From Blastochloris tepida (GTDB lineage Bacteria > Pseudomonadota > Alphaproteobacteria > Rhizobiales > Xanthobacteraceae): a DNA stretch of 64,000 bases. Each line of letters opens with the position of its first letter. Position 1 is the first letter of the stretch. Below are positions 43,380 through 52,043 of the stretch, piece after piece. Below the pieces are notes generated by a model. That model saw nothing but the letters and a program-made list of their open reading frames with translations, was not told the origin of the DNA and did no database searches. The DNA is taken from positions 3,584,001 to 3,648,000 of the forward strand of contig NZ_AP018907.1 of NCBI RefSeq assembly GCF_003966715.1, written 5' to 3'. The translations under genes and the position numbers were made by a program.

Positions 43380-43487
43380 TGATACGGTTTCCCGGCGATC
43401 GCTCGACACCCTCTCCCACACGGGGAGAGGGAAGGGGCGGCTCCCGGCCGGCGACCTTTCCGGCCTGATCGGCCGGAAACCGTATCA
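43380..43487. repeat. Variant of the TGA-capped palindromic element
   Basis: Opens TGATACGGTTTCCCGG and closes CCTGATCGGCCGGAAACCGTATCA, but the centre is replaced by another palindrome (ACCCTCTCCCACACGGGGAGAGGG). Same outer ends, different core: the ends and core seem to be exchangeable modules. Confidence 0.85.
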
Positions 43488-43528
43488 ACTCGGCGGACTC
43501 AACTCGGCGGACTCAAATCGGTGGACTT
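43487..43528. repeat. Three tandem 14-bp units just before a start codon
   Basis: AACTCGGCGGACTC, AACTCGGCGGACTC and AAATCGGTGGACTT. The first unit begins at the last base of the palindromic element, and the third ends three bases before the ATG at 43532, so the ribosome binding site (GGTGG) of the next gene lies in the repeat. Confidence 0.85.
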
Positions 43529-43531
43529 GGC

Positions 43532-43828
43532 ATGACCGGCTTCTTCGAACGGCTCGCCCGCGGCCTGGAGGCGGCGCAAGGCACGATGGGCTCCGAGGAG
43601 CTCGCCCGCACCAACGGCTTCGCCCTCACCCACTCCTCGAGCTGCCCGGTGGCGGTGGTTCGCCGCCGGCGGGCCAATGGCGAGGTCGTCGTCGACATCG
43701 CCATCTCCGAGCGCACCGTGACCATGACGCCAGACGAGTTCGCCCGCTTCGCCGCGGAGCTTTCGGCCTTCCGCGACGTGGTGCAGGGCGCGGCGATCGC
43801 CGCCGGTCGCGGCGGGGCGAAGGGCTGA
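43532..43828 (+). CDS. Conserved hypothetical protein, 98 residues
   Basis: MTGFFERLARGLEAAQGTMGSEELARTNGFALTHSSSCPVAVVRRRRANGEVVVDIAISERTVTMTPDEFARFAAELSAFRDVVQGAA: one N-terminal helix, a beta-rich middle and a C-terminal helix. I do not recognise a family. Composition matches the neighbours and the stop overlaps the EVE start (TGATG), so it is probably translated with it. No signal peptide, no membrane segment and a single cysteine. Confidence 0.7.
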   Translation: MTGFFERLARGLEAAQGTMGSEELARTNGFALTHSSSCPVAVVRRRRANGEVVVDIAISERTVTMTPDEFARFAAELSAFRDVVQGAAIAAGRGGAKG

Positions 43829-44250
43829 TGGCCCACTGGCTCTACAAGTCCGAGCCGTTCAAATGGTCCTGGCAGGATCAGGTCGCGGCCGGCGCGAAGG
43901 GCACCGCCTGGGACGGCGTGCGCAACCACGCCGCGAAGCTCAATCTGCTGAACATGCAGGTGGGCGATCGCGGCTTCTTCTACCACTCCAACGAGGGCAA
44001 GGAGATCGTCGGCATCGTCGAGGTCATCCGTGCCGCCTATCCGGACCCGACCGCCGAGCCCGGCTCGCCCTGGGTGGTGGTGGATCTGAAGGCGGTCGAG
44101 CCGCTGCCGCATCCGGTGCCGCTCGCCGCGATCAAGGCCACCCCGGCGCTCGCCGGCATGGCGCTGCTGAAATATTCGCGCCTCTCGGTGCAGCCGGTGA
44201 CCGACGCCGAATGGGCGCTGATCTGCCGGATGGGCGGGCTTGCGGGGTGA
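43828..44250 (+). CDS. EVE-domain protein (thymocyte nuclear protein 1-like)
   Basis: 140 residues, a single EVE (PUA-like) domain: MAHWLYKSEPFKWSWQDQVAAGAKGTAWDGVRNHAAKLNLLNMQVGDRGFFYHSNEGKEIVGIVEVIRAAYPDPT and PWVVVDLKAVEPLPHPVPLAAIKA, with the conserved WDGVRNxxA pocket. EVE domains read modified bases in nucleic acids; the exact ligand is unknown. Overlaps the preceding 98-residue gene by one base. Converges on the Uma2 gene with no gap. Confidence 0.93.
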   Translation: MAHWLYKSEPFKWSWQDQVAAGAKGTAWDGVRNHAAKLNLLNMQVGDRGFFYHSNEGKEIVGIVEVIRAAYPDPTAEPGSPWVVVDLKAVEPLPHPVPLAAIKATPALAGMALLKYSRLSVQPVTDAEWALICRMGGLAG

Positions 44251-44829
44251 TCACCCCGGCATCTCCACCCGCTCATAAAGGTCGCCGAGGCGAAGGCTGA
44301 TGCCGGCGGCCCCGAGCGCGATCACCGCGTCAGGATCGTTGAGGTCTTCGTCGATCCATTCTCCGTCCGCGCTGCGGTGGTAGTGCTTGGCGCTGACCGC
44401 GTCGGGGTCGATCAGCACGATGTGGCGCAGCGCCGGGTGGCGGCGGTATTCCTCCAGCTTGGTGAAGCGGTCGATCTTGCGGGTGGAGGGCGACAGCACC
44501 TCGAACACCGCCACCGGATGGCGCGCCTCGTAGGAGGTGCGCTCCGGCGCGGCGCAGTCGATGGTGGCGTCCGGCCGGCGGGCGGAGGAAATCTTCGTGC
44601 GCAGCGCGGTGTCGGCGCTCGCCACCCGGCAGGGTTTTCCACGCAGCAGCGCCCACAACAGGCCGAGCAGGTTGGTGGTGATCACGTCGTGCACGTTCGA
44701 CGCCCCGGTCATTGCCCTGAGCGGCACCGGCCGGCCGTCGACCAGCTCGTAGCGTTCGTCCTGGTCGAGCTGCCAGACCAGGAACTCGTCGACCGTCATC
44801 TCGCGCGGCAGCGGATCGCCCATCGCCAT
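44251..44829 (-). CDS. Uma2-family (DUF820) PD-(D/E)XK protein
   Basis: 192 residues. The family pattern is present: MTVDEFLVWQLDQDERYELVDGRPVPL, RRPDATIDCA, HPVAVFEVLSPSTRKIDRFTKLEEYRRHPALRHIVLIDPD, giving a PD..E.K nuclease-like active site. The role is unknown; these genes are often numerous in cyanobacteria and less so in proteobacteria. ATG at 44829 gives MAMGDPLPREMTV; ATG codons at 44850 and 44853 (MMRKVWCE) are alternatives. Start-to-start distance to the divergent methyltransferase is only ~39 bases. Confidence 0.82.
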   Translation of the reverse strand: MAMGDPLPREMTVDEFLVWQLDQDERYELVDGRPVPLRAMTGASNVHDVITTNLLGLLWALLRGKPCRVASADTALRTKISSARRPDATIDCAAPERTSYEARHPVAVFEVLSPSTRKIDRFTKLEEYRRHPALRHIVLIDPDAVSAKHYHRSADGEWIDEDLNDPDAVIALGAAGISLRLGDLYERVEMPG

Positions 44830-44868
44830 CTCGCACCAAACCTTGCGCATCATGATATGCCGGCCGGC

Positions 44869-45558
44869 ATGACCTTGCCAGAAATCACCTCGCCAGCACC
44901 GATGCCGCCCGCGACCGACCCCACCGCCTTCGTCCGCGCCAACAGCCGCCTGATGCCGGTGGCGCTGGTGCCGGAAATCCGCCTCCACCTCGCCGACGCG
45001 GTGGTGCCGCTGTGGCAGGCGACCGAGGCCGAGCTCGACCGCATGATGCTGCCGCCGCCATTCTGGGCGTTCGCCTGGGCCGGCGGGCAGGCGCTGGCGC
45101 GCTACGTGCTCGACCATCCCGACAGCGTCGCCGGCCGGCGTGTGCTGGATCTCGCCTCCGGCTCCGGCCTCGTCGCCATCGCCGCGGCCAAGGCCGGCGC
45201 GACGGTCACCGCCGCCGAGATCGACGGCTTCGCGGCGGCGGCCATCGCCCTCAATGCCGCGGCCAACGGCGTCGGGATCGCGGTCGAGACCGCCGATCTT
45301 CTGGACGCGCCGGAGGTCGCGGCGTTCGAGGTCGTGCTGGTGGGCGACGCCTTCTACGAGCGCGACCTCGCCGCGCGGGCGCTGGCCTTTCTCGACCGGC
45401 AGGCGGCGTCGGGCGCCCGGGTGTTGATCGGCGATCCCGGCCGCTGCTATCTGCCGCAGGCACGGCTCGCGCGCCTCGCGCACTATGAGGTGCCGGTGAC
45501 GCGCGATATCGAGGATCGCGAGATCAAGCCGACGGCGGTCTACGCGCTCGGGGCTTGA
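44869..45558 (+). CDS. ETFB lysine methyltransferase-like class I methyltransferase
   Basis: 229 residues. The SAM site is VLDLASGSGLVAIAAAKAGATVTAAEIDGFAAAAI and the family landmarks are WAFAWAGGQALARYVLDHP and VLVGDAFYERDLA, matching METTL20-type methyltransferases (ETFB lysine methyltransferase), which in bacteria modify electron transfer flavoprotein beta. The substrate remains an inference from family resemblance. ATG at 44869 (MTLPEITSP); no strong ribosome binding site is visible. Divergent from the Uma2 gene. Confidence 0.85.
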   Translation: MTLPEITSPAPMPPATDPTAFVRANSRLMPVALVPEIRLHLADAVVPLWQATEAELDRMMLPPPFWAFAWAGGQALARYVLDHPDSVAGRRVLDLASGSGLVAIAAAKAGATVTAAEIDGFAAAAIALNAAANGVGIAVETADLLDAPEVAAFEVVLVGDAFYERDLAARALAFLDRQAASGARVLIGDPGRCYLPQARLARLAHYEVPVTRDIEDREIKPTAVYALGA

Positions 45559-45759
45559 ACCGGCAACGGCGGCGGGACGCAGAATGTCGGTTCCGCCACC
45601 GCCCGGAGCCGTCGCGAGACCGCGTACGGGAGCGCGAACGGAACCGCGACCAAAGTGCGAGGTCCTACCGCTTGTCGCAGTTGCGCCGATCGGTGAAATA
45701 TGCGCCTGAAACTAGTCGAGCACGCGGTCTGAGCCGCGGCCCTTGTCCTGGGGAGACAC

Positions 45760-47709
<1,950 letters not shown>

Positions 47710-47712
<3 letters not shown>

Positions 47713-47834
47713 AACGGTTTCCGGGAGATCACTTCGTGATCCCGGAAACGGACTCGCCGAAAATCCTTATTCGAGAACGGGATTTTCGGCGATCGGAATA
47801 CGGTTCTCCGGCCTTGCAGGCCGGAAACCGTATG
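47710..47834. repeat. TGA-capped palindromic element, forward orientation, supplying the acs stop codon
   Basis: Starts TGAAACGGTTTCCGG (TGA = acs stop), hairpin 1 GAGATCACTTCGTGATC, central stem CGCCGAAAATCC..GGATTTTCGGCG, end CCTTGCAGGCCGGAAACCGTAT. Hairpin 1 differs from the standard copy in both arms (ATCAC/GTGAT for ATCCC/GGGAT), so pairing is retained by compensating changes. Confidence 0.92.
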
Positions 47835-47902
47835 GGATGAACGTCGTCCCGGGCAAGCAGCGCAGTTGCGCGAGCCAGGACTGTGATGGGCAATACGAAA
47901 CA

Positions 47903-47938
47903 ATCGCGGCGCGCCCCACGCGCCGCGATTTTCATTTT
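47903..47938 (+). terminator. Rho-independent terminator downstream of acs
   Basis: Perfect 11-bp stem ATCGCGGCGCG / CGCGCCGCGAT with loop CCCCA, followed by TTTCATTTT. It comes 69 bases after the palindromic element, which suggests the element alone does not end transcription. The 372-base gap 47713-48084 holds no gene. Confidence 0.85.
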
Positions 47939-48084
47939 GAGTCGCATTTTATTCACCTTGTTTCCAAAAACAGGCGTCCCAACCCCTTGTTGGACCCCGC
48001 CTTTCCAAGCCCCGGAAATCGCTTGGCAAAGATTTCCGGCGACCCTTCCGCTGCCGGCCGGAGCCGGGGGTGGGAGAGTGCGTC

Positions 48085-48636
48085 ATGGGTTTGGAGTCTT
48101 CGGGGCCGGCCGCCGCGCGCCTGGCCGCAGCGGCCGCCATCGTCGCAATCAGCGTCGTCGCAACGGGTCTCGGTGCCGGGCCGGCACAGGCCGCGCGCGA
48201 GGTGGTGGCGTTCAAGGCCGAGGCGTTGCCGGGCACTATCGTGGTGAAGACGTCCGAGCGCCGGCTCTATTACGTGGTCGGCGCCGGCCGGGCGATCCGC
48301 TATCCGGTGGCGGTGGGCATGGCCGGCCGGCAGTGGACCGGCGCCACCTATATCGACGGCAAGCACCTGCAGCCGGCCTGGTCGCCGCCGGCCGAGGTCA
48401 AGCGCCACAAGCCGTCGTTGCCCAATCTGATCGCCGGCGGCGCGCCCGGCAACCCGATGGGCGCGGCGGCGCTCACCCTGTCGGGCGGCGAATACGCCAT
48501 CCACGGCACCTCGGCCTCGATGCGCCGCTCGATCGGCTCGGCCGCCTCGTTCGGCTGCATCCGCATGCTGAACGAGGACGTGCTCGACCTCTACAGTCAG
48601 GTCGGCGTCGGCACCCGGGTGGTGGTGGAGCGGTGA
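48085..48636 (+). CDS. Small L,D-transpeptidase (YkuD domain)
   Basis: 183 residues. A signal peptide or anchor covers residues ~10-37 (LAAAAAIVAISVVATGLGAGPAQAA). The YkuD catalytic motif is HGTSASMRRSIGSAASFGCIRM, with His140 and Cys158. Likely makes 3-3 cross-links in peptidoglycan or attaches outer-membrane proteins to it, both common in this order. ATG at 48085 with GGGAGAG upstream; a GTG 15 bases before is in frame. Confidence 0.94.
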   Translation: MGLESSGPAAARLAAAAAIVAISVVATGLGAGPAQAAREVVAFKAEALPGTIVVKTSERRLYYVVGAGRAIRYPVAVGMAGRQWTGATYIDGKHLQPAWSPPAEVKRHKPSLPNLIAGGAPGNPMGAAALTLSGGEYAIHGTSASMRRSIGSAASFGCIRMLNEDVLDLYSQVGVGTRVVVER

Positions 48637-48648
48637 GGCGCCTTGACC

Positions 48649-48775
48649 TGATACGGTTTCCGGTTGATCCCTTCGGGATGCCGGAAACAGTCTCGCCGAA
48701 AAATCCTTGATCCGGAAAGGAATTTTCGGCGATCGGAATACGGCTCTCCGGCTTGATCAGCCGGAACCCGTATGA
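48649..48775. repeat. TGA-capped palindromic element, forward orientation
   Basis: TGATACGGTTTCCGG, TTGATCCCTTCGGGATG, CGCCGAAAAATCC / GGAATTTTCGGCG, then CTTGATCAGCCGGAACCCGTATGA. It begins 12 bases after the L,D-transpeptidase stop, and so does not provide it. Lies between convergent genes. Confidence 0.92.
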
Positions 48776-48899
48776 CACTCGTCGCCCCGGACAAGCGGCG
48801 CCAGCCGCGCGATCCGGGGCTGTGACCAAGATAGGTACTTTTCTGCTGACGATCCCGGCTCGGCGCTGCGCGCCGTCCGGGATGACAGGATGGGATCGG

Positions 48900-49481
48900 C
48901 TATTTCGGCTTGTCGAGGGCGTAGCGCATCATCAGCGGATACTGCATGGCGCTGAACACCACGGTGAGCGGCAGGATGCCGAACACCTTGAACGCCACCC
49001 AGAAGTCGGTGGTCTGGGTGCGCCAGATCACCTCGTTGAGGACGGCCAGCACCAGCAGGAACAGCGCCCAGCGCACCGTGAGCTTCTTCCAGCCTTCCTC
49101 GGTGAGGTTGATCACGCCGTCGAACACCAGCGCCAGGAACGACTTGCGGAACACCAGCCCGACCAGCAGCAGCGAGCCGAACAGCGTGTTGAGGATGGTC
49201 GGCTTGAGCTTGATGAACAGGTCGTCCTGCAGCACGATGGTCAGGCCGCCGAACACGAGGACCACCGCCGCCGAGATCAGCGGCATGATGGCGAGCCGCC
49301 GGGCCAGGATCCAGCTCAGGCCAAGCGCCACGATCACCGCCACCATGAACACCGCCGTCGCCGTGAAGATGCCGTAGCGGGCATTGGCGAAGAAGAACAA
49401 GGCGAGCGGCCCCATTTCGAGCGCGATCTTGAGCGCCGGGTGGAGCGTGGCGCGTTCCGGCTGGATTTCGGCTGTCGTCAT
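48900..49481 (-). CDS. yciB: Septation protein A homologue (YciB/IspZ family)
   Basis: 193 residues, five or six membrane helices. Blocks LHPALKIALEMGPLALFFFANARYGIFTATAVFMVAVIVAL, LTIVLQDDLFIKLKPTILNTLFGSLLLVGL and LRWALFLLVLAVLNEVIWRTQTTDFWVAFKVFGILPLTVVF are typical of inner-membrane intracellular septation protein A, involved in envelope synthesis and division. The start ATG is 3 bases after the ftsY stop, so the two are one operon; this pair is conserved in the order. Confidence 0.94.
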   Translation of the reverse strand: MTTAEIQPERATLHPALKIALEMGPLALFFFANARYGIFTATAVFMVAVIVALGLSWILARRLAIMPLISAAVVLVFGGLTIVLQDDLFIKLKPTILNTLFGSLLLVGLVFRKSFLALVFDGVINLTEEGWKKLTVRWALFLLVLAVLNEVIWRTQTTDFWVAFKVFGILPLTVVFSAMQYPLMMRYALDKPK

Positions 49482-49484
49482 CTG

Positions 49485-50882
49485 TCAGGCCTCCAGACCC
49501 ACCAGCGCACGGGCGAAGTCGCGCGCAGCGAACGGTTCGAGATCGTCGACGCCCTCGCCGACGCCGATGAAGTGAACGGGCAGGCCGAACTTGGCGGCCA
49601 GCGCCACGAGAATGCCGCCGCGGGCGGTGCCGTCGAGCTTGGTCATCACCAGTCCGGTGACCCCGGCGGTCTTCTGGAACGCCTCGACCTGCGAAATGGC
49701 ATTCTGACCGACGGTGGCGTCCAACACCAGCAACACGGCGTGGGGCGCGCTGTCGTCCTGCTTCTTGAGCACCCGGATCACTTTTTCGAGTTCGGCCATC
49801 AGCGCCGCCTTATTCTGCAGGCGGCCGGCGGTATCGACCATCAGGATGTCTGCGCCCCCCTCGCGCGCCTTGACCAGCGCGTCGAAGGCGAGCCCGGCCG
49901 AATCCGCGCCCTGGGCGCCGGACACCACCTCGGCGCCGGTGCGCTGGCCCCACACCTTGAGCTGGTCGATCGCCGCGGCGCGGAAGGTGTCGCCGGCCGC
50001 CAGCACCACCTTGCGGCCCTCGGCGGAGAACTTGGCGGCGAGCTTGCCGATGGTGGTGGTCTTGCCCGAGCCGTTGACCCCGACCATCAGCAGCACGAAC
50101 GGCTTCGCCTCGCTGTCGATGACCAGCGGCTTCGCCGCCGGCTCTAGCACCGCCTCGATCTCGGCGGCCAGCACCGTCTTCACCTCCTCGGGCGAGACGT
50201 CGCGCTCGTAGCGCTCCCGGCGCAGCGCCCCGGCGATGCGGGCCGCCGTGTCGAGGCCGAGGTCGGCCTGGATCAGCAGATCCTCCAGCTCCTCCAGCGT
50301 GCCGGCGTCGAGCTTGCGCTTGGTGAACAGGTCGCCGATGCCGCTCGACAGCGCCGACGCGGTGCGGGCGAGGCCGCCCTTCAGCCGCTGCCACCAGCTC
50401 AGCCGGCGCTTGGGAGCCGGCTTGGGTTCGGCCGGCGCGGGTTCCGGCGTCTTGGTCTCCGGCGCCTTGGCTTCGGCCGACTTGACCTCCGGCGTCTTGG
50501 GTTCCGCCGGTTCGGCCTCCAGCGGTTCGGCCTCCAGCGCGGCGGCCGGCGTCGCTTCGGTGGATTCGGGCTCGATGGGCTCCGGCTCCGTGGACTCGGG
50601 CGCAGCAGGTTCGGGCTCGGCCAAGGCGGCCTCCGGCGTCGGGGGCTCCGATGCGGCCGGCTCGAGCACGACCGGCGCGAGTGCGACCGGCTCGGCGTCA
50701 ACGGGGGCGGCCGGCGCCGGTTCGGGCGCGACCGTGGCCGGCGCGGCCGGGACGGCCTCGACCGGTTCCAGTTCGCTCGGCGTCGGTTCGGACGGGGTCG
50801 GTTCGGGCTGCTTGGTTTCCGTCTCGACCGCCGCACGGCGACCGAACAGGCGTCCGAAGAAGCCGGGCTTGTCTTGAGTCAT
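49485..50882 (-). CDS. ftsY: Signal recognition particle receptor FtsY
   Basis: 465 residues. The C-terminal NG domain (~165-465) is complete: N helices [28 protein letters not shown]1 [22 protein letters not shown]3 DTAGR, G4 [10 protein letters not shown]. The N-terminal A region (20-160) is a low-complexity string of Glu-Pro and Glu-Pro-Ala units, acidic, with no membrane helix; its first residues [12 protein letters not shown] could bind lipid. ATG at 50882. The receptor delivers ribosome-SRP complexes to the translocon. Divergent from the RluA gene, with 51 bases between starts. Confidence 0.96.
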   Translation of the reverse strand: MTQDKPGFFGRLFGRRAAVETETKQPEPTPSEPTPSELEPVEAVPAAPATVAPEPAPAAPVDAEPVALAPVVLEPAASEPPTPEAALAEPEPAAPESTEPEPIEPESTEATPAAALEAEPLEAEPAEPKTPEVKSAEAKAPETKTPEPAPAEPKPAPKRRLSWWQRLKGGLARTASALSSGIGDLFTKRKLDAGTLEELEDLLIQADLGLDTAARIAGALRRERYERDVSPEEVKTVLAAEIEAVLEPAAKPLVIDSEAKPFVLLMVGVNGSGKTTTIGKLAAKFSAEGRKVVLAAGDTFRAAAIDQLKVWGQRTGAEVVSGAQGADSAGLAFDALVKAREGGADILMVDTAGRLQNKAALMAELEKVIRVLKKQDDSAPHAVLLVLDATVGQNAISQVEAFQKTAGVTGLVMTKLDGTARGGILVALAAKFGLPVHFIGVGEGVDDLEPFAARDFARALVGLEA

Positions 50883-50933
50883 GTCTGCCTTCGCACGTTG
50901 ACGGGGGCTCCGCACCTCGATAGCCCGAACCGG

Positions 50934-51731
50934 ATGACGGGAGAAGAGTTGCAGGCGCGGCTGCTCTACCGCGACGGCATGATGCTGGTGCTCGACAAGC
51001 CGGCGGGCCTGCCCGTCCACGCCGGCCCCAAGGGCGGCCAGAGCCTGGAACAGCTGTTCGACGCGCTGCGTTTCGGCCTGCCGCGCGCGCCCGCGCTCGC
51101 CCACCGTCTCGACAAGGACACCTCCGGCTGCCTGGTGCTCGGCCGCCACCGCAAGGCGCTGGCCCGGCTCGGCGCGCTGTTCAAGGCCGGGCGGATCGCC
51201 AAGACCTACTGGGCGGTGGTCGAGGGCGGCCCCGAGGCGGACGAGGGGCTTATCGACCTGCCGCTCGCCACCAGGGAGCCCGGCCGCGGCTGGTGGATGA
51301 AGGTCGATGCCGCCGGCCTGCCGTCGCAGACCCGCTTCCGGGTGCGCGGCCGGTCGCCGTCAGGCTTGACGTGGCTGGAGCTGGAGCCGCTCACCGGCCG
51401 CACCCACCAGCTCCGCGTCCATTGCGCGGCGATGGGCTTCCCGATCCTCGGCGATGCGGTTTACGGCCGGGGAGCATTCTCCGCAAAAGTGGATACCGGT
51501 TTTGCGGCAGAGAATGCGACCAACGAAAGAACCAGAGCATTCTCCGCAAAAGTGGATACCGGTTTTGCGCAAGAGACTGCGACAAACCAAAAAACCTTCG
51601 GCCCACCGCTGCACCTCCACGCCCGCACCGTCTCGGTGCCGTTCAAGTCCGGCGAGGCGCCGATCAGCGTCACCGCGCCGGTGCCGCCCCACATGCGCGA
51701 GGCGCTCGCCGCCTGCGGCGCAGCGGTCTGA
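50934..51731 (+). CDS. RluA-family pseudouridine synthase with two in-frame palindrome insertions
   Basis: 265 residues. It isomerises uridine in rRNA or tRNA; the catalytic Asp is in HRLDKDTSG and the GRTHQLRVHCAAMGFPILGDAVYG block is complete. Between GDAVYG and the last family block LHLHARTVSVPF lies a 42-residue stretch made of two 21-residue repeats (AFSAKVDTGFA.. each), encoded by the palindromic DNA at 51472-51597. The family loop here is normally a few residues. The frame is open through both, so the enzyme may work with an enlarged loop. Target base not known. Start ATG at 50934; the TGA is the first three bases of a repeat element. Confidence 0.88.
   Translation: MTGEELQARLLYRDGMMLVLDKPAGLPVHAGPKGGQSLEQLFDALRFGLPRAPALAHRLDKDTSGCLVLGRHRKALARLGALFKAGRIAKTYWAVVEGGPEADEGLIDLPLATREPGRGWWMKVDAAGLPSQTRFRVRGRSPSGLTWLELEPLTGRTHQLRVHCAAMGFPILGDAVYGRGAFSAKVDTGFAAENATNERTRAFSAKVDTGFAQETATNQKTFGPPLHLHARTVSVPFKSGEAPISVTAPVPPHMREALAACGAAV
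51472..51597 (+). repeat. Two tandem 63-bp copies of a palindromic element inserted in frame in the RluA gene
   Basis: Units 51472-51534 and 51535-51597 start identically (GAGCATTCTCCGCAAAAG) and stay near-identical for ~36 bases. In each, GCATTCTCCGCAAAA pairs with TTTTGCG..GAGAATGC (the second copy with changes). 63 bases are 21 codons, so the frame is kept. The same family lies outside genes at 12044-12088 and 22369-22412. Confidence 0.9.
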
Positions 51732-51855
51732 TACGGTTTCCGGTTGATCCCTTCGGGATACCGGAAACGGTCTCGCCGAAAAATCCTTGAGTTGGAAGGG
51801 ATTTTTCGGCGATCGGAATACGGCTCGAAGGCTTGATCAGCCGGAAACCGTATGA
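51729..51855. repeat. TGA-capped palindromic element, forward orientation (type copy), supplying the RluA-type stop codon
   Basis: Layout: outer 13-bp pair ATACGGTTTCCGG / CCGGAAACCGTAT; hairpin 1 with GTTTCCGG..CCGGAAAC around ATCCC-TTC-GGGAT; a perfect central 13-bp stem CGCCGAAAAATCC / GGATTTTTCGGCG; a third short stem GGCT-TGATC-AGCC. The outer arms compete with hairpin 1 for pairing. TGA at 51729-51731 is the stop of the RluA-type gene. Confidence 0.95.
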
Positions 51856-51971
51856 TCTGCACGGCTTCCGAAACACACATTCGCAACGACGTCCGCCGGG
51901 ACGGGAAGCCGAGCCGGTCACCTGGAAGCCGGCGTCAGCCTGGGGGGAATGTGTCTCTTGCCGAAACGAAA

Positions 51972-51998
51972 AAGCCTCCGGCCCATGGCCGGAGGCTT
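51972..51998. terminator. Bidirectional terminator between the RluA-type and DUF882 genes
   Basis: Perfect 12-bp stem AAGCCTCCGGCC / GGCCGGAGGCTT with loop CAT; preceded by CGAAA and followed by CTTGTTT, so U tracts exist in both directions. The rest of the 312-base gap is a palindromic element and unremarkable sequence. Confidence 0.85.
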
Positions 51999-52043
51999 CT
52001 TGTTTCGAACGTCCCGGCGGCACGTGCCGCCCGCGGCCGCCGC

